This document shows positions 22,058-30,899 of a stretch of DNA of 60,039 bases, one piece after another. Position numbers and translations under genes: made by a program. Position 1 is the first letter of the stretch. Each line of letters begins with the position of its first letter. The notes below the pieces were generated by a model. It was given only the letters and a program-made list of their open reading frames with translations, did no database searches and was not told the origin of the DNA. This stretch comes from Desulfobacterales bacterium (GTDB lineage Bacteria; Desulfobacterota; Desulfobacteria; Desulfobacterales; SpSt-501): positions 1 through 60,039 of the forward strand of contig JALOOU010000009.1 in NCBI GenBank assembly GCA_025454255.1, given 5' to 3'.

Positions 22058-25003
22058 TCAGGGCAAAAGGATGACCGCTTCGCCGATGCGGCCGTCGATC
22101 CGAATTTTCAAGGGCTCGGACCAGCGCAGCAGCCTGAGGTGGGCCGTAGTGCGGATCGGCGCCACGGCCGCCAGCGCCTCCCACTTGAAAAACGAGTTGG
22201 ACTGGTACGGGACCGAGAGGCAGCCGATGTTCAAGGAGGTCACGTTCTGGAAAAAGTGGGTGCCCTGGGCCGGTTCGGCGTTGAACCCTTTCAGGCCGAC
22301 CTCCACCAGCACGCGCACCGCTGAGATCTGCGCCCAGCTGACGCCGATCCCCATCCATGGGTCCGTGGAGCCCCAGCGGCCGAAGCCCACGAGTGCGTAG
22401 GAGCGGTTTTCCGCAGCGAGCAGGCGGTTGACCTCGCCGATCTCACGCGCGATCTCCCGGGTTTTGGATATCTCGAAGGATTCGGGCGCAACGCACACCA
22501 GATCGTGGAGGCCGCGGTAGGAGCCGTTGCCGTGCGCCGTGTCGGAGTAGCAGAGGGCGCGCTCCTTATGGCCTACGGTGATTTTGACCCGCTCCCAGCG
22601 CTTTTTTGCGGCCATGGGCCGCAGCTGGAGGGGATAGAGGACCGGGCGGCCCTCTTCGGGCAAATCGCAGGCGAATTCGATCTCCACCGGCGTGCGCATG
22701 GCCTTCTCGCTGACCGTCAGGAGGCTGGCTAAAAACTCGCCCAGCTTCAGGCGCGGGTCGCGCAGGACCTTCTGGAACGTCACGATGCGGGGACCGTCGT
22801 AGAAAAAGCTGTCCACCAGCAGCCCGCTTTCGGCCTGGTACACGGAGGCGACCGGCTGCAGCACCCGCTGCGCTTCGGCCTCGGCGAGGGGCAGCAGCTT
22901 CAAGCGGTCCATGGTGGCGGCGTCCCGCGGCCCCTCGATGGCTGCCATGTCCAGGCCGTAGAACTCCTTCTGCGTGAAGTAGAGCCAGTCGCGGATGTCG
23001 GCGAACTGCGGCAGCAGCATCGGGTAGCGCGGGCAGAAGCGCACGATGGCCCCGCCTTCGACCACGGTTTTGCCCAGCCCGAGTGCGATCTGGGCGACTC
23101 CGTCCTCCGGTTTCATGTAGGCGACGGGGTAGAAATTGTGGGACTGCGCCACCCCGGAAAAGGAGGGGTAGAAATAGTCTCCCCGGCGGCCTCCGCCCAG
23201 GGTCTGGACGACCACGGCCATGCGCTCGTCCTCCAGCCGATAGCTGGTCTGGCGGTAGTAGGCCCGCGGGCCGTCCCCGAAGGTCGAGGCCCACACCAAC
23301 TTCACGGCGGCCAGCAGCGAGGCCAGGCGCTCCTCTACAGTGGACTCGCTGTTGGGCAGCATGTAGGTGGCATAGAGCCCGGCCAGGGGCAGATGCAGGG
23401 AATCCTCCAGGAGGCTGGAGGAGCGCACCGCCAGCGGCTCCCGCACCGCCAGCAGATAGGAGCGCAGCTCCTGAGACAACTCAGGCCGTATTTCAGCCTG
23501 CAGGAATCGGGTCTGGAGCTCGGGGAAGGGAAGTTTTCCCTGGATCGCCTCCTCCCATAAGCGGTTCTCTTCCAGGAAGAGGCTGAATTCGTTGGTGCAG
23601 ACGACCAGCGTCGGTGGAATCTGTATGGCGATGTCGGGGAAAAACCGGCGCAGATCCAGGCGCGACAGGAGATAGCGCAAAAACCCGATCCCCCGGGCCT
23701 TGCCCCCCAGGGACCCTTCGCCCAGGCGCATGAACTGCACCTCGTAGGGGCTGCGGCCGGGGATGAAGCGGGTGATGATGTCGCTTTGCTTTTCGTAGAG
23801 CACCGCCTCGATGACCTGGACCAGGAAGCGGCGAAGCTCCCCCGGGTCCTGGAAATCCTCGACGCGCTTGGGGTAGAGCTGCTCGGCGATTCGAATTTCC
23901 GTGCGGGCCATCATCCAGTGCGAAAAATGCTGCTGGCGGGCATGGTGCAAAATGGACTCGATCGGCACCTCCCGCAGGTGCCCCAGCAGCGCGCGGGGAT
24001 TCGCCGCTCGGGCGATCTCGCGGCCGTCGGGCATGCGGAAAATGAAGTCGCCGAACCCCATGTACTCCTCCAGAAACCGCTGCAGGTCCTCGATCAGACG
24101 GGTCGAGTTCTTGTCGATGAAGGTGGTCCCCAGCGCGAGCGCGCGCGGGCGGTTCTTCTCGGGCTCGGCGGACTGGATGCAGATCGGCAGGTCGCGGTCC
24201 TCCCGGCGCAGCATGCGCACGAGTTCAAACCCGGCCTCGTCGTCCAACTGGCCCGCCTTGGCGAAGCGCACGTCGGTGACGACCCCCAGCACATAGGGCC
24301 GATAGCGCCGGTAGAGGGCAACGGCCTCCTCGAGGCTGTCGGCCAGGACGATTTTGGCGCGCGAGCGCATCCGCAGCTGTTTGTGCAGCAGGTTCAGCCC
24401 CTCGTCGATCAAGCGGCGCGTCAGGAGCATGATCGCGGTGTAGATGGCCGGCAGGATGGTGGAGTAGTGGGCGACCGAATCCTCCACGAGCATGACGACC
24501 CGCACCCCCCCGGCGGCCGTGTCGTGGTCGACGTTCGCGCGGTCTTCGAAGTACTTGATGATGGCCACCAGGAGCGTCGGGTCGTTCTGCCACAGAAAGA
24601 CCCGGTCCACGCCGCTGGCGGCAACCGCATCCGTCAGCTGGGGCAGGGAGGAGGGGTCCGTGGCCAGGATCGCCACCGGAAGCTCCCTGCGGGCCGCCTT
24701 GACGTTGACGGCCAGCTCGAGCGCCAGCCCCATCTCCTCGTGCACGATGGCCAGGACGAGGTCGATTTTCTCCTCCTGGACCGCCTCCAGGGCCCGTTCC
24801 ATGCTCGAAACCTTGCGGATCCGGGGCACCGTCGAGAGCCCCCGGTCGGCGTACTGCTGCCAGAGGCGCTCTTCCAGCGTGCCGTCCTCCTCCAGGATGT
24901 AGGCGTCGTAAACGCTGGAGACGAGCAGGATCTCGCGGATGCGGTTGGCCATCAGCGAACGGAACGTGTCGAAGCGGTGCTGGATGGAATCGATGTCCAA
25001 CAT
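22058..25003 (-). CDS. Receiver-like and PEP/pyruvate-binding (PPDK_N) ATP-grasp protein
   Basis: The 981-residue product starts at ATG 25003, 8 nt after GGAGG. The open frame continues to 25246 without support. The N-terminal 400 residues look like two receiver-type folds: one after REILLVSSVYDAYILEEDG, the second with VVMLVEDSVAHYS, acceptor-like VVTDVRF and FIDKNS. From about residue 470 it matches the ATP-binding half of PEP synthase/pyruvate phosphate dikinase (LGGKARGIGFLRYLLSRL, EPLAVRSSSLLEDSLHLPLA). I see no swivelling phosphohistidine domain or PEP-binding barrel. It is therefore not a PEP synthase and may be a regulatory ATP-grasp protein. It is single in its operon. Confidence 0.78.
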   Translation of the reverse strand: MLDIDSIQHRFDTFRSLMANRIREILLVSSVYDAYILEEDGTLEERLWQQYADRGLSTVPRIRKVSSMERALEAVQEEKIDLVLAIVHEEMGLALELAVNVKAARRELPVAILATDPSSLPQLTDAVAASGVDRVFLWQNDPTLLVAIIKYFEDRANVDHDTAAGGVRVVMLVEDSVAHYSTILPAIYTAIMLLTRRLIDEGLNLLHKQLRMRSRAKIVLADSLEEAVALYRRYRPYVLGVVTDVRFAKAGQLDDEAGFELVRMLRREDRDLPICIQSAEPEKNRPRALALGTTFIDKNSTRLIEDLQRFLEEYMGFGDFIFRMPDGREIARAANPRALLGHLREVPIESILHHARQQHFSHWMMARTEIRIAEQLYPKRVEDFQDPGELRRFLVQVIEAVLYEKQSDIITRFIPGRSPYEVQFMRLGEGSLGGKARGIGFLRYLLSRLDLRRFFPDIAIQIPPTLVVCTNEFSLFLEENRLWEEAIQGKLPFPELQTRFLQAEIRPELSQELRSYLLAVREPLAVRSSSLLEDSLHLPLAGLYATYMLPNSESTVEERLASLLAAVKLVWASTFGDGPRAYYRQTSYRLEDERMAVVVQTLGGGRRGDYFYPSFSGVAQSHNFYPVAYMKPEDGVAQIALGLGKTVVEGGAIVRFCPRYPMLLPQFADIRDWLYFTQKEFYGLDMAAIEGPRDAATMDRLKLLPLAEAEAQRVLQPVASVYQAESGLLVDSFFYDGPRIVTFQKVLRDPRLKLGEFLASLLTVSEKAMRTPVEIEFACDLPEEGRPVLYPLQLRPMAAKKRWERVKITVGHKERALCYSDTAHGNGSYRGLHDLVCVAPESFEISKTREIAREIGEVNRLLAAENRSYALVGFGRWGSTDPWMGIGVSWAQISAVRVLVEVGLKGFNAEPAQGTHFFQNVTSLNIGCLSVPYQSNSFFKWEALAAVAPIRTTAHLRLLRWSEPLKIRIDGRIGEAVILLP

Positions 25004-25271
25004 GGGCTGAACCTCCGGTAGGATTGACTCCTGTATGCCGCCATATGGCCTCCAAAGCAAGCGGCAAACCGCACCCGCGTCACCGCCGGAGAATCCCGCT
25101 CGAGGCAGGCGCCCCCCCCGCCGGCCGATGGCGACCCCCGGGCCGGGGCCTTTTCGGCATGATCGCCGGCGGGGGAGCCGATCGCGGGGAAAATCGCCTT
25201 GCCGGGGAGAAATTCCTCGGCGCATCGGCGTGCGCCGTGGCTGCAACCTGCCGTCGGCCGGCGCGCCTCCG

Positions 25272-25296
25272 GCATTGATTTTGTATTTATTTCAAT
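25272..25296. promoter_or_regulatory. AT-rich inverted repeats upstream of the Cys-rich gene
   Basis: ATTGA (25272-25276) and TCAAT (25290-25294) are inverted with 13 nt between. Nested across them is GTATT/AATAC (25281-25285 with 25292-25296). This AT-rich patch stands out in GC-rich surroundings, within the 429-bp gap between the divergent genes at 25003 and 25433, and could be an operator. The rest of the gap (25004-25271) shows no feature I can support. Confidence 0.3.
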
Positions 25297-25341
25297 ACGT
25301 CGCGCAGATCAACGACCATCTGCGGCGGTGACGGCTGATTT

Positions 25342-25357
25342 TGGCACAGCATCTGCA
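25342..25357 (+). promoter_or_regulatory. Candidate sigma-54 promoter
   Basis: TGGCACAGCATCTGCA has the GG (25343-25344) and GC (25355-25356) dinucleotides exactly 10 nt apart, and TGGCAC matches the -24 element. A start near 25368 would give a 65-nt leader to the Cys-rich gene at 25433. Confidence 0.4.
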
Positions 25358-25432
25358 GAGTGTCGGTGACAGGGACCGACAAGCTGCGGACACCTCACAC
25401 ACCAACGCCCATGCCCGAAGAAGGAGTCGACA

Positions 25433-25792
25433 ATGGCGACCGGAAAATCGAAGAGCAACAGCGTAACGGGCTTCAGCGCAGATCAACCCCTTGCCGAAGC
25501 GATGGCCCGCATGGAGCGGCTGATCCACGCCGGGCTGTGTTCCAACTGCCGCCATGCCGGTGATTGCGCCGCGCTGATGAGGGCCGCGGTGCCCATCGCC
25601 CAATGCGAAATGCACGAATGCGGCCTTTCTGCCAGGCCGCGGTTGTCCCTGGTGAAGCAGCGGGCGGCGGCCGAACCAGAGGCCTGCGACCAGGAGCCCC
25701 TGCTTGGGCTTTGCGAGAATTGCGACCATGTCAGAGCCTGCCGGCTTCCCAAGCCCCTGAGCGGGGTGTGGCAGTGCGAGGAGTACGCCTGA
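25433..25792 (+). CDS. Small Cys-rich protein with two CxxC-type modules
   Basis: The 119-residue product starts at ATG 25433, after AAGGAG. It holds two similar Cys clusters: LCSNCRHAGDC with a later QCEMHEC (about residues 36-64), and LCENCDHVRACRLPKPLSG with a later WQCEEYA at the C-terminus. Such C..C-x5-C-x-n-C modules are expected to bind zinc or another metal; no catalytic domain is visible. Short proteins ending VWxCEEY are common in deltaproteobacteria and uncharacterised. The gene stands alone, with a possible sigma-54 promoter and non-coding repeat elements downstream. Confidence 0.75.
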   Translation: MATGKSKSNSVTGFSADQPLAEAMARMERLIHAGLCSNCRHAGDCAALMRAAVPIAQCEMHECGLSARPRLSLVKQRAAAEPEACDQEPLLGLCENCDHVRACRLPKPLSGVWQCEEYA

Positions 25793-25840
25793 GGCGGCCT
25801 CGTTCGAAGAAATGGGTTTGTTTAACCAGGAGGAAATGCT

Positions 25841-25960
25841 ATGAACTGGTCATAACCCCGGCCGCTCGAATGTGCTCACAACCGGTAGCGGTTGCGGCGC
25901 TTTCGAATCGGTCTGCCGCCTTGCCCGCAACCGTGAGCCGAGGTCTTGAAACCAGTTCAT
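25841..25960. repeat. 120-bp element bounded by 10-bp inverted repeats
   Basis: ATGAACTGGT (25841-25850) and ACCAGTTCAT (25951-25960) are perfect inverted ends. Inside them, CGGTTGCGG and CCGCAACCG, and GCTCAC and GTGAGC, also pair, so the whole unit can fold. The left end is preceded by AGGAGGAAATGCT, which looks like a strong ribosome binding site, and reads as a 4-codon frame (MNWS stop). Together with the repeat at 26009-26114 it fills most of the 458-bp gap between the Cys-rich gene and gdhA. Confidence 0.5.
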
Positions 25961-26008
25961 ATCTTTCGTTGCGGATGAGCTCCTAAAAATTTCCTGAAAC
26001 ACGCGAGG

Positions 26009-26114
26009 TTGTAAAAAGCCCAAGATCAAGGCGCGAATCCCGTGCCGCGAGGCATGCGTATCGTACGCCGCAGCGGCCACGGGATGAAGCGCAACGCAGA
26101 TTGCGGGGTTTTTG
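26009..26114 (+). repeat. Dispersed palindromic repeat, copy 2
   Basis: It is homologous to 14784-14893 in inverse orientation. It contains the inverted repeat ATCCCGTG/CACGGGAT (26037-26044 with 26078-26085) and within it a small perfect hairpin, GCGTA-TCG-TACGC. The two copies differ mostly by substitutions and short indels, as expected of an old dispersed intergenic element. Confidence 0.7.
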
Positions 26115-26250
26115 CGAAGTCGTCCCTACGGGTGCCGTACTGCGGCGACCGCTTTCACGCAAGTTTGGCTTTTTCTTGTGGGATCGGCTTGCTGACGAAC
26201 CGCCGACGCAGGCGGCAGGCAACGCTTAAAACGAAAACGAAGAGGGTGCG

Positions 26251-27534
26251 ATGAAGGACGGTTTCAATGCGTTTGAAATGGCCCAGGCCCAGTTCGACCG
26301 CGTGGCGGACCTGCTTTCCCTGGAGAGCGGCATGCGGGAGCTCCTGCGCTGGCCGATGCGCGAATTTCATTTTACCATTCCGGTTCGAATGGACGACGGC
26401 TCGGTCCGGGTGTTCCGCGGCTTCCGCATTCAGCACAACGACCTGCGGGGCCCGGCCAAGGGCGGGATCCGCTTCCACCCCCAGGAAACCGCCGACACGG
26501 TCCGCGCGCTGGCCACCTGGATGACCTGGAAATGCTCCCTGGTGGACATCCCTCTCGGGGGCGGTAAGGGGGGGATCATCTGCGACCCGCGCCGGATGTC
26601 GCCGCGCGAGCAGGAGCAGCTCTGCCGCGGATGGGTGCGCCAGATCTTCAAAAATGTCGGACCGGTGAGCGATGTGCCGGCGCCCGACGTCATGACCAAC
26701 GCGCAGCACATGCTCTGGATGCTCGATGAGTACGAAATCCTCGCCGGCGGCCACTACCCCGGGTTCATCACCGGCAAACCGATCGGCATGGGCGGCTCTC
26801 TCGGCCGCACCGAGGCGACCGGCTACGGCGTGATGTTCTGCGTGCGCGAGGCGATGCGGCGGCTCGGCCGCGAGGTTCGCGGCATGACGGCCGCCTTCCA
26901 GGGCTTCGGCAACGTGGCGCAGTATGCGCTGCGCTGGTTCACCGCCGCCGGCGGCAGGGCGGTGAGCGTCTCCTGCTGGGACGCGCACGACAACATCGCC
27001 TATACCTACCGGCGTGGCGACGGCGTCGACCCCGACTTTTTGGTCTCCATCACGGACAGCTACGGTGCGATCGATCGGCAGAAAGCCGTCGCGGCCGGCT
27101 ACGAGGTGCTGCCGGGCGAGGAGTGGATCAAGCAGCCGGTGGAGATCCTGGTCCCCTGCGCGCTGGAAAACCAGATCAACGCCGACACCGTCCGGCAGAT
27201 CGCCCCCTCCGTAGTCCTGCTCGCCGAGGGGGCCAACGGGCCGACCACGCCGGATGCCGACCCCGTCTTGAAGCAGCGCGGGATCTATGTCCTGCCGGAC
27301 TTTCTGTGCAACGCCGGCGGCGTGACCTGCTCCTACTTCGAGCAGGTACAGGCGGCCATGAACTTCTACTGGGACAAGGAGGAGGTGCTCAAGCGCCTCG
27401 ACTCCATCATGACCCGGGCCTTTCATGCCATGGCCGACCTGGCGGATGCGCGCGGCGTGTTCATGCGGGATGCCGCCTACATGATCGCCGTCGAGCGGGT
27501 CGCCCATGCGGCCCGGTTGCGCGGCCGGGCCTGA
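26251..27534 (+). CDS. gdhA: Glutamate dehydrogenase (Glu/Leu/Phe/Val dehydrogenase family)
   Basis: The 427-residue product matches the roughly 410-430-residue hexameric class. The N-terminal catalytic domain has GPAKGGIRFHP and PLGGGKGGI, with its active-site lysine. It is followed by the Asp-containing VPAPDVMTN, and a Rossmann domain starts near residue 205 (AAFQGFGNVAQYALRWF). The family interconverts glutamate and 2-oxoglutarate plus ammonia. The C-terminal GANGPTTPDAD and LCNAGGVTCSYFEQVQ segments are typical. Leucine or phenylalanine dehydrogenases are shorter, so glutamate is the best substrate guess. A strong terminator follows. Confidence 0.93.
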   Translation: MKDGFNAFEMAQAQFDRVADLLSLESGMRELLRWPMREFHFTIPVRMDDGSVRVFRGFRIQHNDLRGPAKGGIRFHPQETADTVRALATWMTWKCSLVDIPLGGGKGGIICDPRRMSPREQEQLCRGWVRQIFKNVGPVSDVPAPDVMTNAQHMLWMLDEYEILAGGHYPGFITGKPIGMGGSLGRTEATGYGVMFCVREAMRRLGREVRGMTAAFQGFGNVAQYALRWFTAAGGRAVSVSCWDAHDNIAYTYRRGDGVDPDFLVSITDSYGAIDRQKAVAAGYEVLPGEEWIKQPVEILVPCALENQINADTVRQIAPSVVLLAEGANGPTTPDADPVLKQRGIYVLPDFLCNAGGVTCSYFEQVQAAMNFYWDKEEVLKRLDSIMTRAFHAMADLADARGVFMRDAAYMIAVERVAHAARLRGRA

Positions 27535-27568
27535 CGCCCGGCACCGGGGCAGCCAAACCTTCGGCCCA

Positions 27569-27602
27569 GCGAAGCTGCCCGCCCGGCAGCTTCGCCTTTT
27601 TT
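27569..27602 (+). terminator. Intrinsic terminator after gdhA
   Basis: A perfect 11-bp stem, GCGAAGCTGCC/GGCAGCTTCGC, with a 5-nt loop is followed by C and six T. It lies 35 bp after the gdhA stop. Confidence 0.88.
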
Positions 27603-27616
27603 GGCGCATCGAACAA

Positions 27617-29326
27617 ATGGCCAAGAGCGCTCACCGTTCCCCCCAACCCATCGATGGATTCGTCGAGCCGCTGAGCGCAAAATCCTATGCCGGCTACCGT
27701 CGGCTCTTCGACCGGATCATGGCCTCGGCAGCCGAGGGGCGGATGACGCTGGAGGTGCTGAAAGAGGCCGCCGGCACGCTGCTGCGGTTCTTCGAATGCG
27801 AAGCGGCCGAGGTCGTCTACCAGGAAAAACAAAAAATCTTCCACGCCAAATGCGTGAATAGCGACAGGCCGGCCTGCAGCGGATGGAAGGAAAAATCGGC
27901 CCCCTCCGCAAGCTGCATCGAAGCCGTCGAATCCGCTCCCCGCGAACTGGTGGAGCGGTTGCAGCCCCTTTTTCTATCCGCGCCGCAGGGGGCGGCCGAG
28001 CGCCGGCTTGTTTACTTGTACGACGCCGCTCGAAAAGAGCTGGCGCCTTCGCGGCGAGGCCCTGCGCAGCATGCCTTCTTGCTCATCCCCGACGGCAACC
28101 TCCACTGTGGAAGCATCGTGCTGTCCTTCTCCTCTGAACGCCGGGCGGATGAGAATTCGCACATTTTTCTCACCCGGCTGGCGGTCATCATCGGCTTGTC
28201 CTTGCGTCATAATCGCTCGCGCTTCGAGCTGCGGGAGCGGGTCAAAGAGCTCACCTGCATGCACAGCATCGCCAACCTGGCGATGGACAGCGCACAGCCC
28301 GTGGAGGTGTTTCTGGAGCGGGTGGTTGAGCTGTTGCCGCCCGGCTACCTGAACCCCGACATCACCGAAGCGCGAGTCCGCTTCGATGGCCATGACTTTC
28401 AGACCCGGGGCTTCACGCCTACCCCGTACCGGCAATCGGCCTCGATCGCGATAGACGGCGTGGTTCGCGGCGCCGTGGAGGTCGTTTACCGCGAGCCCCG
28501 GCCCGAACTGGACGAAGGGCCGTTTTTGGCTGAAGAGCGGCGCCTGCTCGATTCGGTGGCCCGTGAAATCGCCCTCATCATCGAGCGCAAGCAGGCGGAG
28601 TCGGAAAAGGCCCGTTTGCAGGAGCAGCTGCAGCATGCCGACCGGCTCGCCACCATCGGCAAGCTGGCGGCGGGGGTGGCTCACGAGCTGAACGAGCCGC
28701 TGACGGGCATTCTGGGGTTTGCCGAACTGCTCAAGGAAATCCCCGGCATGCCCGCCCAGGCCGAGGCGGATATTGCCCGCGTCGAAGCCGCCGCCCTGCA
28801 CGCCCGGGAGGTCGTGCGCAAGCTGCTCTTGTTCGCCCGCCAGATCTCACCCCGGCAAGATCCGGTGAACGTCAACCGGCTGGCCCGGGAGGTCGCCTCG
28901 TTTTTCGAAGCCCGCTGCGCCCAGCATCGCATCGAGGTGCGACTGGATCTGGACCCGACCCTGCCGGACATCCCCGGCGACGAGCCCCAGGTCCGGCAGA
29001 TCCTTGTCAACCTCGTCGTCAACGCCATTCACGCGATGGAGCAAGGCGGACGCCTTCGTGTCTCCACTCGCCTGCGAGGGGCCGACATCCTTCTCTCCGT
29101 AAAGGATTCAGGCTCCGGCATCCCGGACGACATCAAGGAAAAAATCTTCCTGCCCTTTTTCACCACCAAGGACGTCGACCAGGGCACCGGGCTGGGGTTG
29201 TCGGTCGTGCACGGCATCGTCAAATCCCATCGCGGCCGCATCAAATTCAGCAGCCGAGCGGCTCGCGGCACCCACTTCAAGGTCTATCTGCCGGCCGGCG
29301 TCACCCGTGGCGCCGCGGCCCATTGA
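27617..29326 (+). CDS. Cytoplasmic sensor histidine kinase with GAF-like input
   Basis: The product is 569 residues from ATG 27617, which lies just past the terminator; the frame opens earlier but would cross it. No membrane helix is seen, so it is probably a soluble sensor. Residues 30-330 contain GAF/PAS-like regions. A helical linker leads to the HisKA box GKLAAGVAHELNEPLTG, with His356. The HATPase domain follows, with N-box LVNLVVNAIHAMEQGG, then VKDSGSGIPDD and GTGLGLSVVHGIVKSHRG. It autophosphorylates on His and should pass phosphate to the sigma-54 regulator 16 bp downstream. GAF ligands cannot be predicted from the sequence. Confidence 0.9.
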   Translation: MAKSAHRSPQPIDGFVEPLSAKSYAGYRRLFDRIMASAAEGRMTLEVLKEAAGTLLRFFECEAAEVVYQEKQKIFHAKCVNSDRPACSGWKEKSAPSASCIEAVESAPRELVERLQPLFLSAPQGAAERRLVYLYDAARKELAPSRRGPAQHAFLLIPDGNLHCGSIVLSFSSERRADENSHIFLTRLAVIIGLSLRHNRSRFELRERVKELTCMHSIANLAMDSAQPVEVFLERVVELLPPGYLNPDITEARVRFDGHDFQTRGFTPTPYRQSASIAIDGVVRGAVEVVYREPRPELDEGPFLAEERRLLDSVAREIALIIERKQAESEKARLQEQLQHADRLATIGKLAAGVAHELNEPLTGILGFAELLKEIPGMPAQAEADIARVEAAALHAREVVRKLLLFARQISPRQDPVNVNRLAREVASFFEARCAQHRIEVRLDLDPTLPDIPGDEPQVRQILVNLVVNAIHAMEQGGRLRVSTRLRGADILLSVKDSGSGIPDDIKEKIFLPFFTTKDVDQGTGLGLSVVHGIVKSHRGRIKFSSRAARGTHFKVYLPAGVTRGAAAH

Positions 29327-29342
29327 CCGCAGGGAGGAAAAC

Positions 29343-30698
29343 GTGAGCCATGCATTCCCCAGTTCAAGCACGCGGCCGGCCGCTATTTTGGCCGTGGACG
29401 ACTCGCCCGACGCCCTCGAGCTGATCAAACGGCACCTCACTCCTGCGGGCCACACGGTCATCGCCGTCGCCAGCGCCGATGAGGCCTCCCGGCTGCTCAA
29501 GGAGGCCGCCTTCGACCTGGTGATCACCGACATGAAGATGCCCAAAACCAGCGGGCTGGATTTGATCCGGCATATTCGCACCCATTACAGAGGGGTCGGC
29601 ATTCTCATGGTCACCGGCTACCCGTCCCTCGGCGGGGCGGTGGAGGCGGTGCGCCTGGGCGCCGAGGACTACCTGGCCAAACCGTTCACCAAACAGGAGC
29701 TGATGGGGGCCGTCGAAAAAACCCTGGCGGCGCAGCGGCAAAGGACCCTCGGGCAGGCCGCAACTCCCGCACCCTCGGGAATCATCGGGCAATCCGAAGC
29801 CATGCAGGTGGTGTTCCACACCATCCAGAAGGCGGCCGCCGTCAAGGCAACCGTGTTGATCACCGGGGAGAGCGGCACCGGAAAAGAGCTGGTGGCCCGC
29901 GCGATCCACTACCGCAGCGACCGCGCGGCGCACCCTTTTGTCCCGGTCAACTGCGGCGGCATCCCCGAAGGGCTGCTCGAGAGCGAGCTCTTCGGCCGGG
30001 TCAAGGGCGCATTTACGGGAGCCACCGAGACGCGCGCCGGTTTTTTTCAGACCGGAAACAAGGGCTCCCTGTTTTTAGACGAGGTGAGCGAAACCAGCCT
30101 GGGGATGCAGGTGAAGCTCCTGCGGGTGCTTCAGGAAAAAGAGATCTGCATGGTCGGTTCGGCCAAGCCCCAAAAGGTCGACGTGCGCATCCTCGCCGGC
30201 ACGAACAAAAACCTGCAACACCTGATCGCCGGCGGAAGGTTCCGGGAGGACTTGTATTACCGGCTGAACGTTATCAACATCGAAATCCCGCCGCTGCGCG
30301 CGCGCGGTGAGGACGTTATCCTGCTGGTGCGCTATTTCACGACCAAATACGCCGCTGAGATGAATCGCACCGAGCCTCATTATTCGGATCGCGCGCTGGA
30401 AATCCTCAGGGGCTATGGTTGGCCGGGCAATGTGCGCGAGCTTGAAAACCTGGTTCAACGGCTGATGGCTCTCTCCGAGGGGGACCTTGTCGACGCACCG
30501 GACCTGCCGGCCGGCATGCGCTCCGAATGCGCTTCCGACAGCCGCGGATTGGATCGCAGCCTCGCACAGGTCGAACACGAATACATCCGCCACGTGCTTG
30601 ACCGGGTCGGCGGCAACAAAACCCGGGCGGCAGCGGTCCTGAAGATCGACCGCAAGACGCTGCGCGACAAACTGAAACGGGTCGAGGGCTCCGCGTAA
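29343..30698 (+). CDS. NtrC-family sigma-54 response regulator
   Basis: The GTG at 29343 follows GGGAGG at good spacing; the frame opens earlier at 29307. The 451-residue protein has a receiver domain (phosphoacceptor Asp63 in LVITDMKMPK). An AAA+ domain follows, with Walker A GESGTGKE near 173, the sigma-54 contact loop GAFTGA near 222, and the arginine-finger region FREDLYYRLN. A Fis-type HTH (NKTRAAAVLKIDRKTLRDKL) ends it. It activates sigma-54 promoters when phosphorylated. The kinase just upstream is its obvious partner. One possible target is the -24/-12 site at 25342, which is an inference only. Confidence 0.93.
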   Translation: MSHAFPSSSTRPAAILAVDDSPDALELIKRHLTPAGHTVIAVASADEASRLLKEAAFDLVITDMKMPKTSGLDLIRHIRTHYRGVGILMVTGYPSLGGAVEAVRLGAEDYLAKPFTKQELMGAVEKTLAAQRQRTLGQAATPAPSGIIGQSEAMQVVFHTIQKAAAVKATVLITGESGTGKELVARAIHYRSDRAAHPFVPVNCGGIPEGLLESELFGRVKGAFTGATETRAGFFQTGNKGSLFLDEVSETSLGMQVKLLRVLQEKEICMVGSAKPQKVDVRILAGTNKNLQHLIAGGRFREDLYYRLNVINIEIPPLRARGEDVILLVRYFTTKYAAEMNRTEPHYSDRALEILRGYGWPGNVRELENLVQRLMALSEGDLVDAPDLPAGMRSECASDSRGLDRSLAQVEHEYIRHVLDRVGGNKTRAAAVLKIDRKTLRDKLKRVEGSA

Positions 30699-30741
30699 TC
30701 GGAGGGCCCGGGCGATTTCGACCCGCCCTCTGCGCAAAAAG

Positions 30742-30764
30742 CGCTCAACGGTTCAAGTTGAGCG
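30742..30764. repeat. Hairpin, CGCTCAAC/GTTGAGCG
   Basis: A perfect 8-bp inverted repeat with a 7-nt loop lies 44 bp after the response regulator stop. No U tract follows, so it is not a standard terminator. Confidence 0.5.
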
Positions 30765-30825
30765 GCGATCCTACCGATAACGATAAGGGTGTGCATCAAA
30801 GCCGGCGTTGCCGTGAGCCGCGCGT

Positions 30826-30858
30826 GGCGACGGCGCTCTGTTTCCGGCCGCCGTCGCC
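30826..30858. repeat. Strong GC hairpin, GGCGACGGCG/CGCCGTCGCC
   Basis: A perfect 10-bp inverted repeat with a 13-nt loop lies 42 bp upstream of the hybrid kinase start. It lacks a U tract on either strand. It could influence translation or mRNA stability of the kinase transcript. Confidence 0.5.
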
Positions 30859-30899
30859 GAACGCCGATCCCCCCGTAGCTGGCATACCCAATTGAGTTC

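Noticed and set aside
26155..27624. 489-residue minus-strand frame opposite gdhA
   Set aside because: It is an antisense shadow of a clear dehydrogenase and would cross the gdhA terminator.
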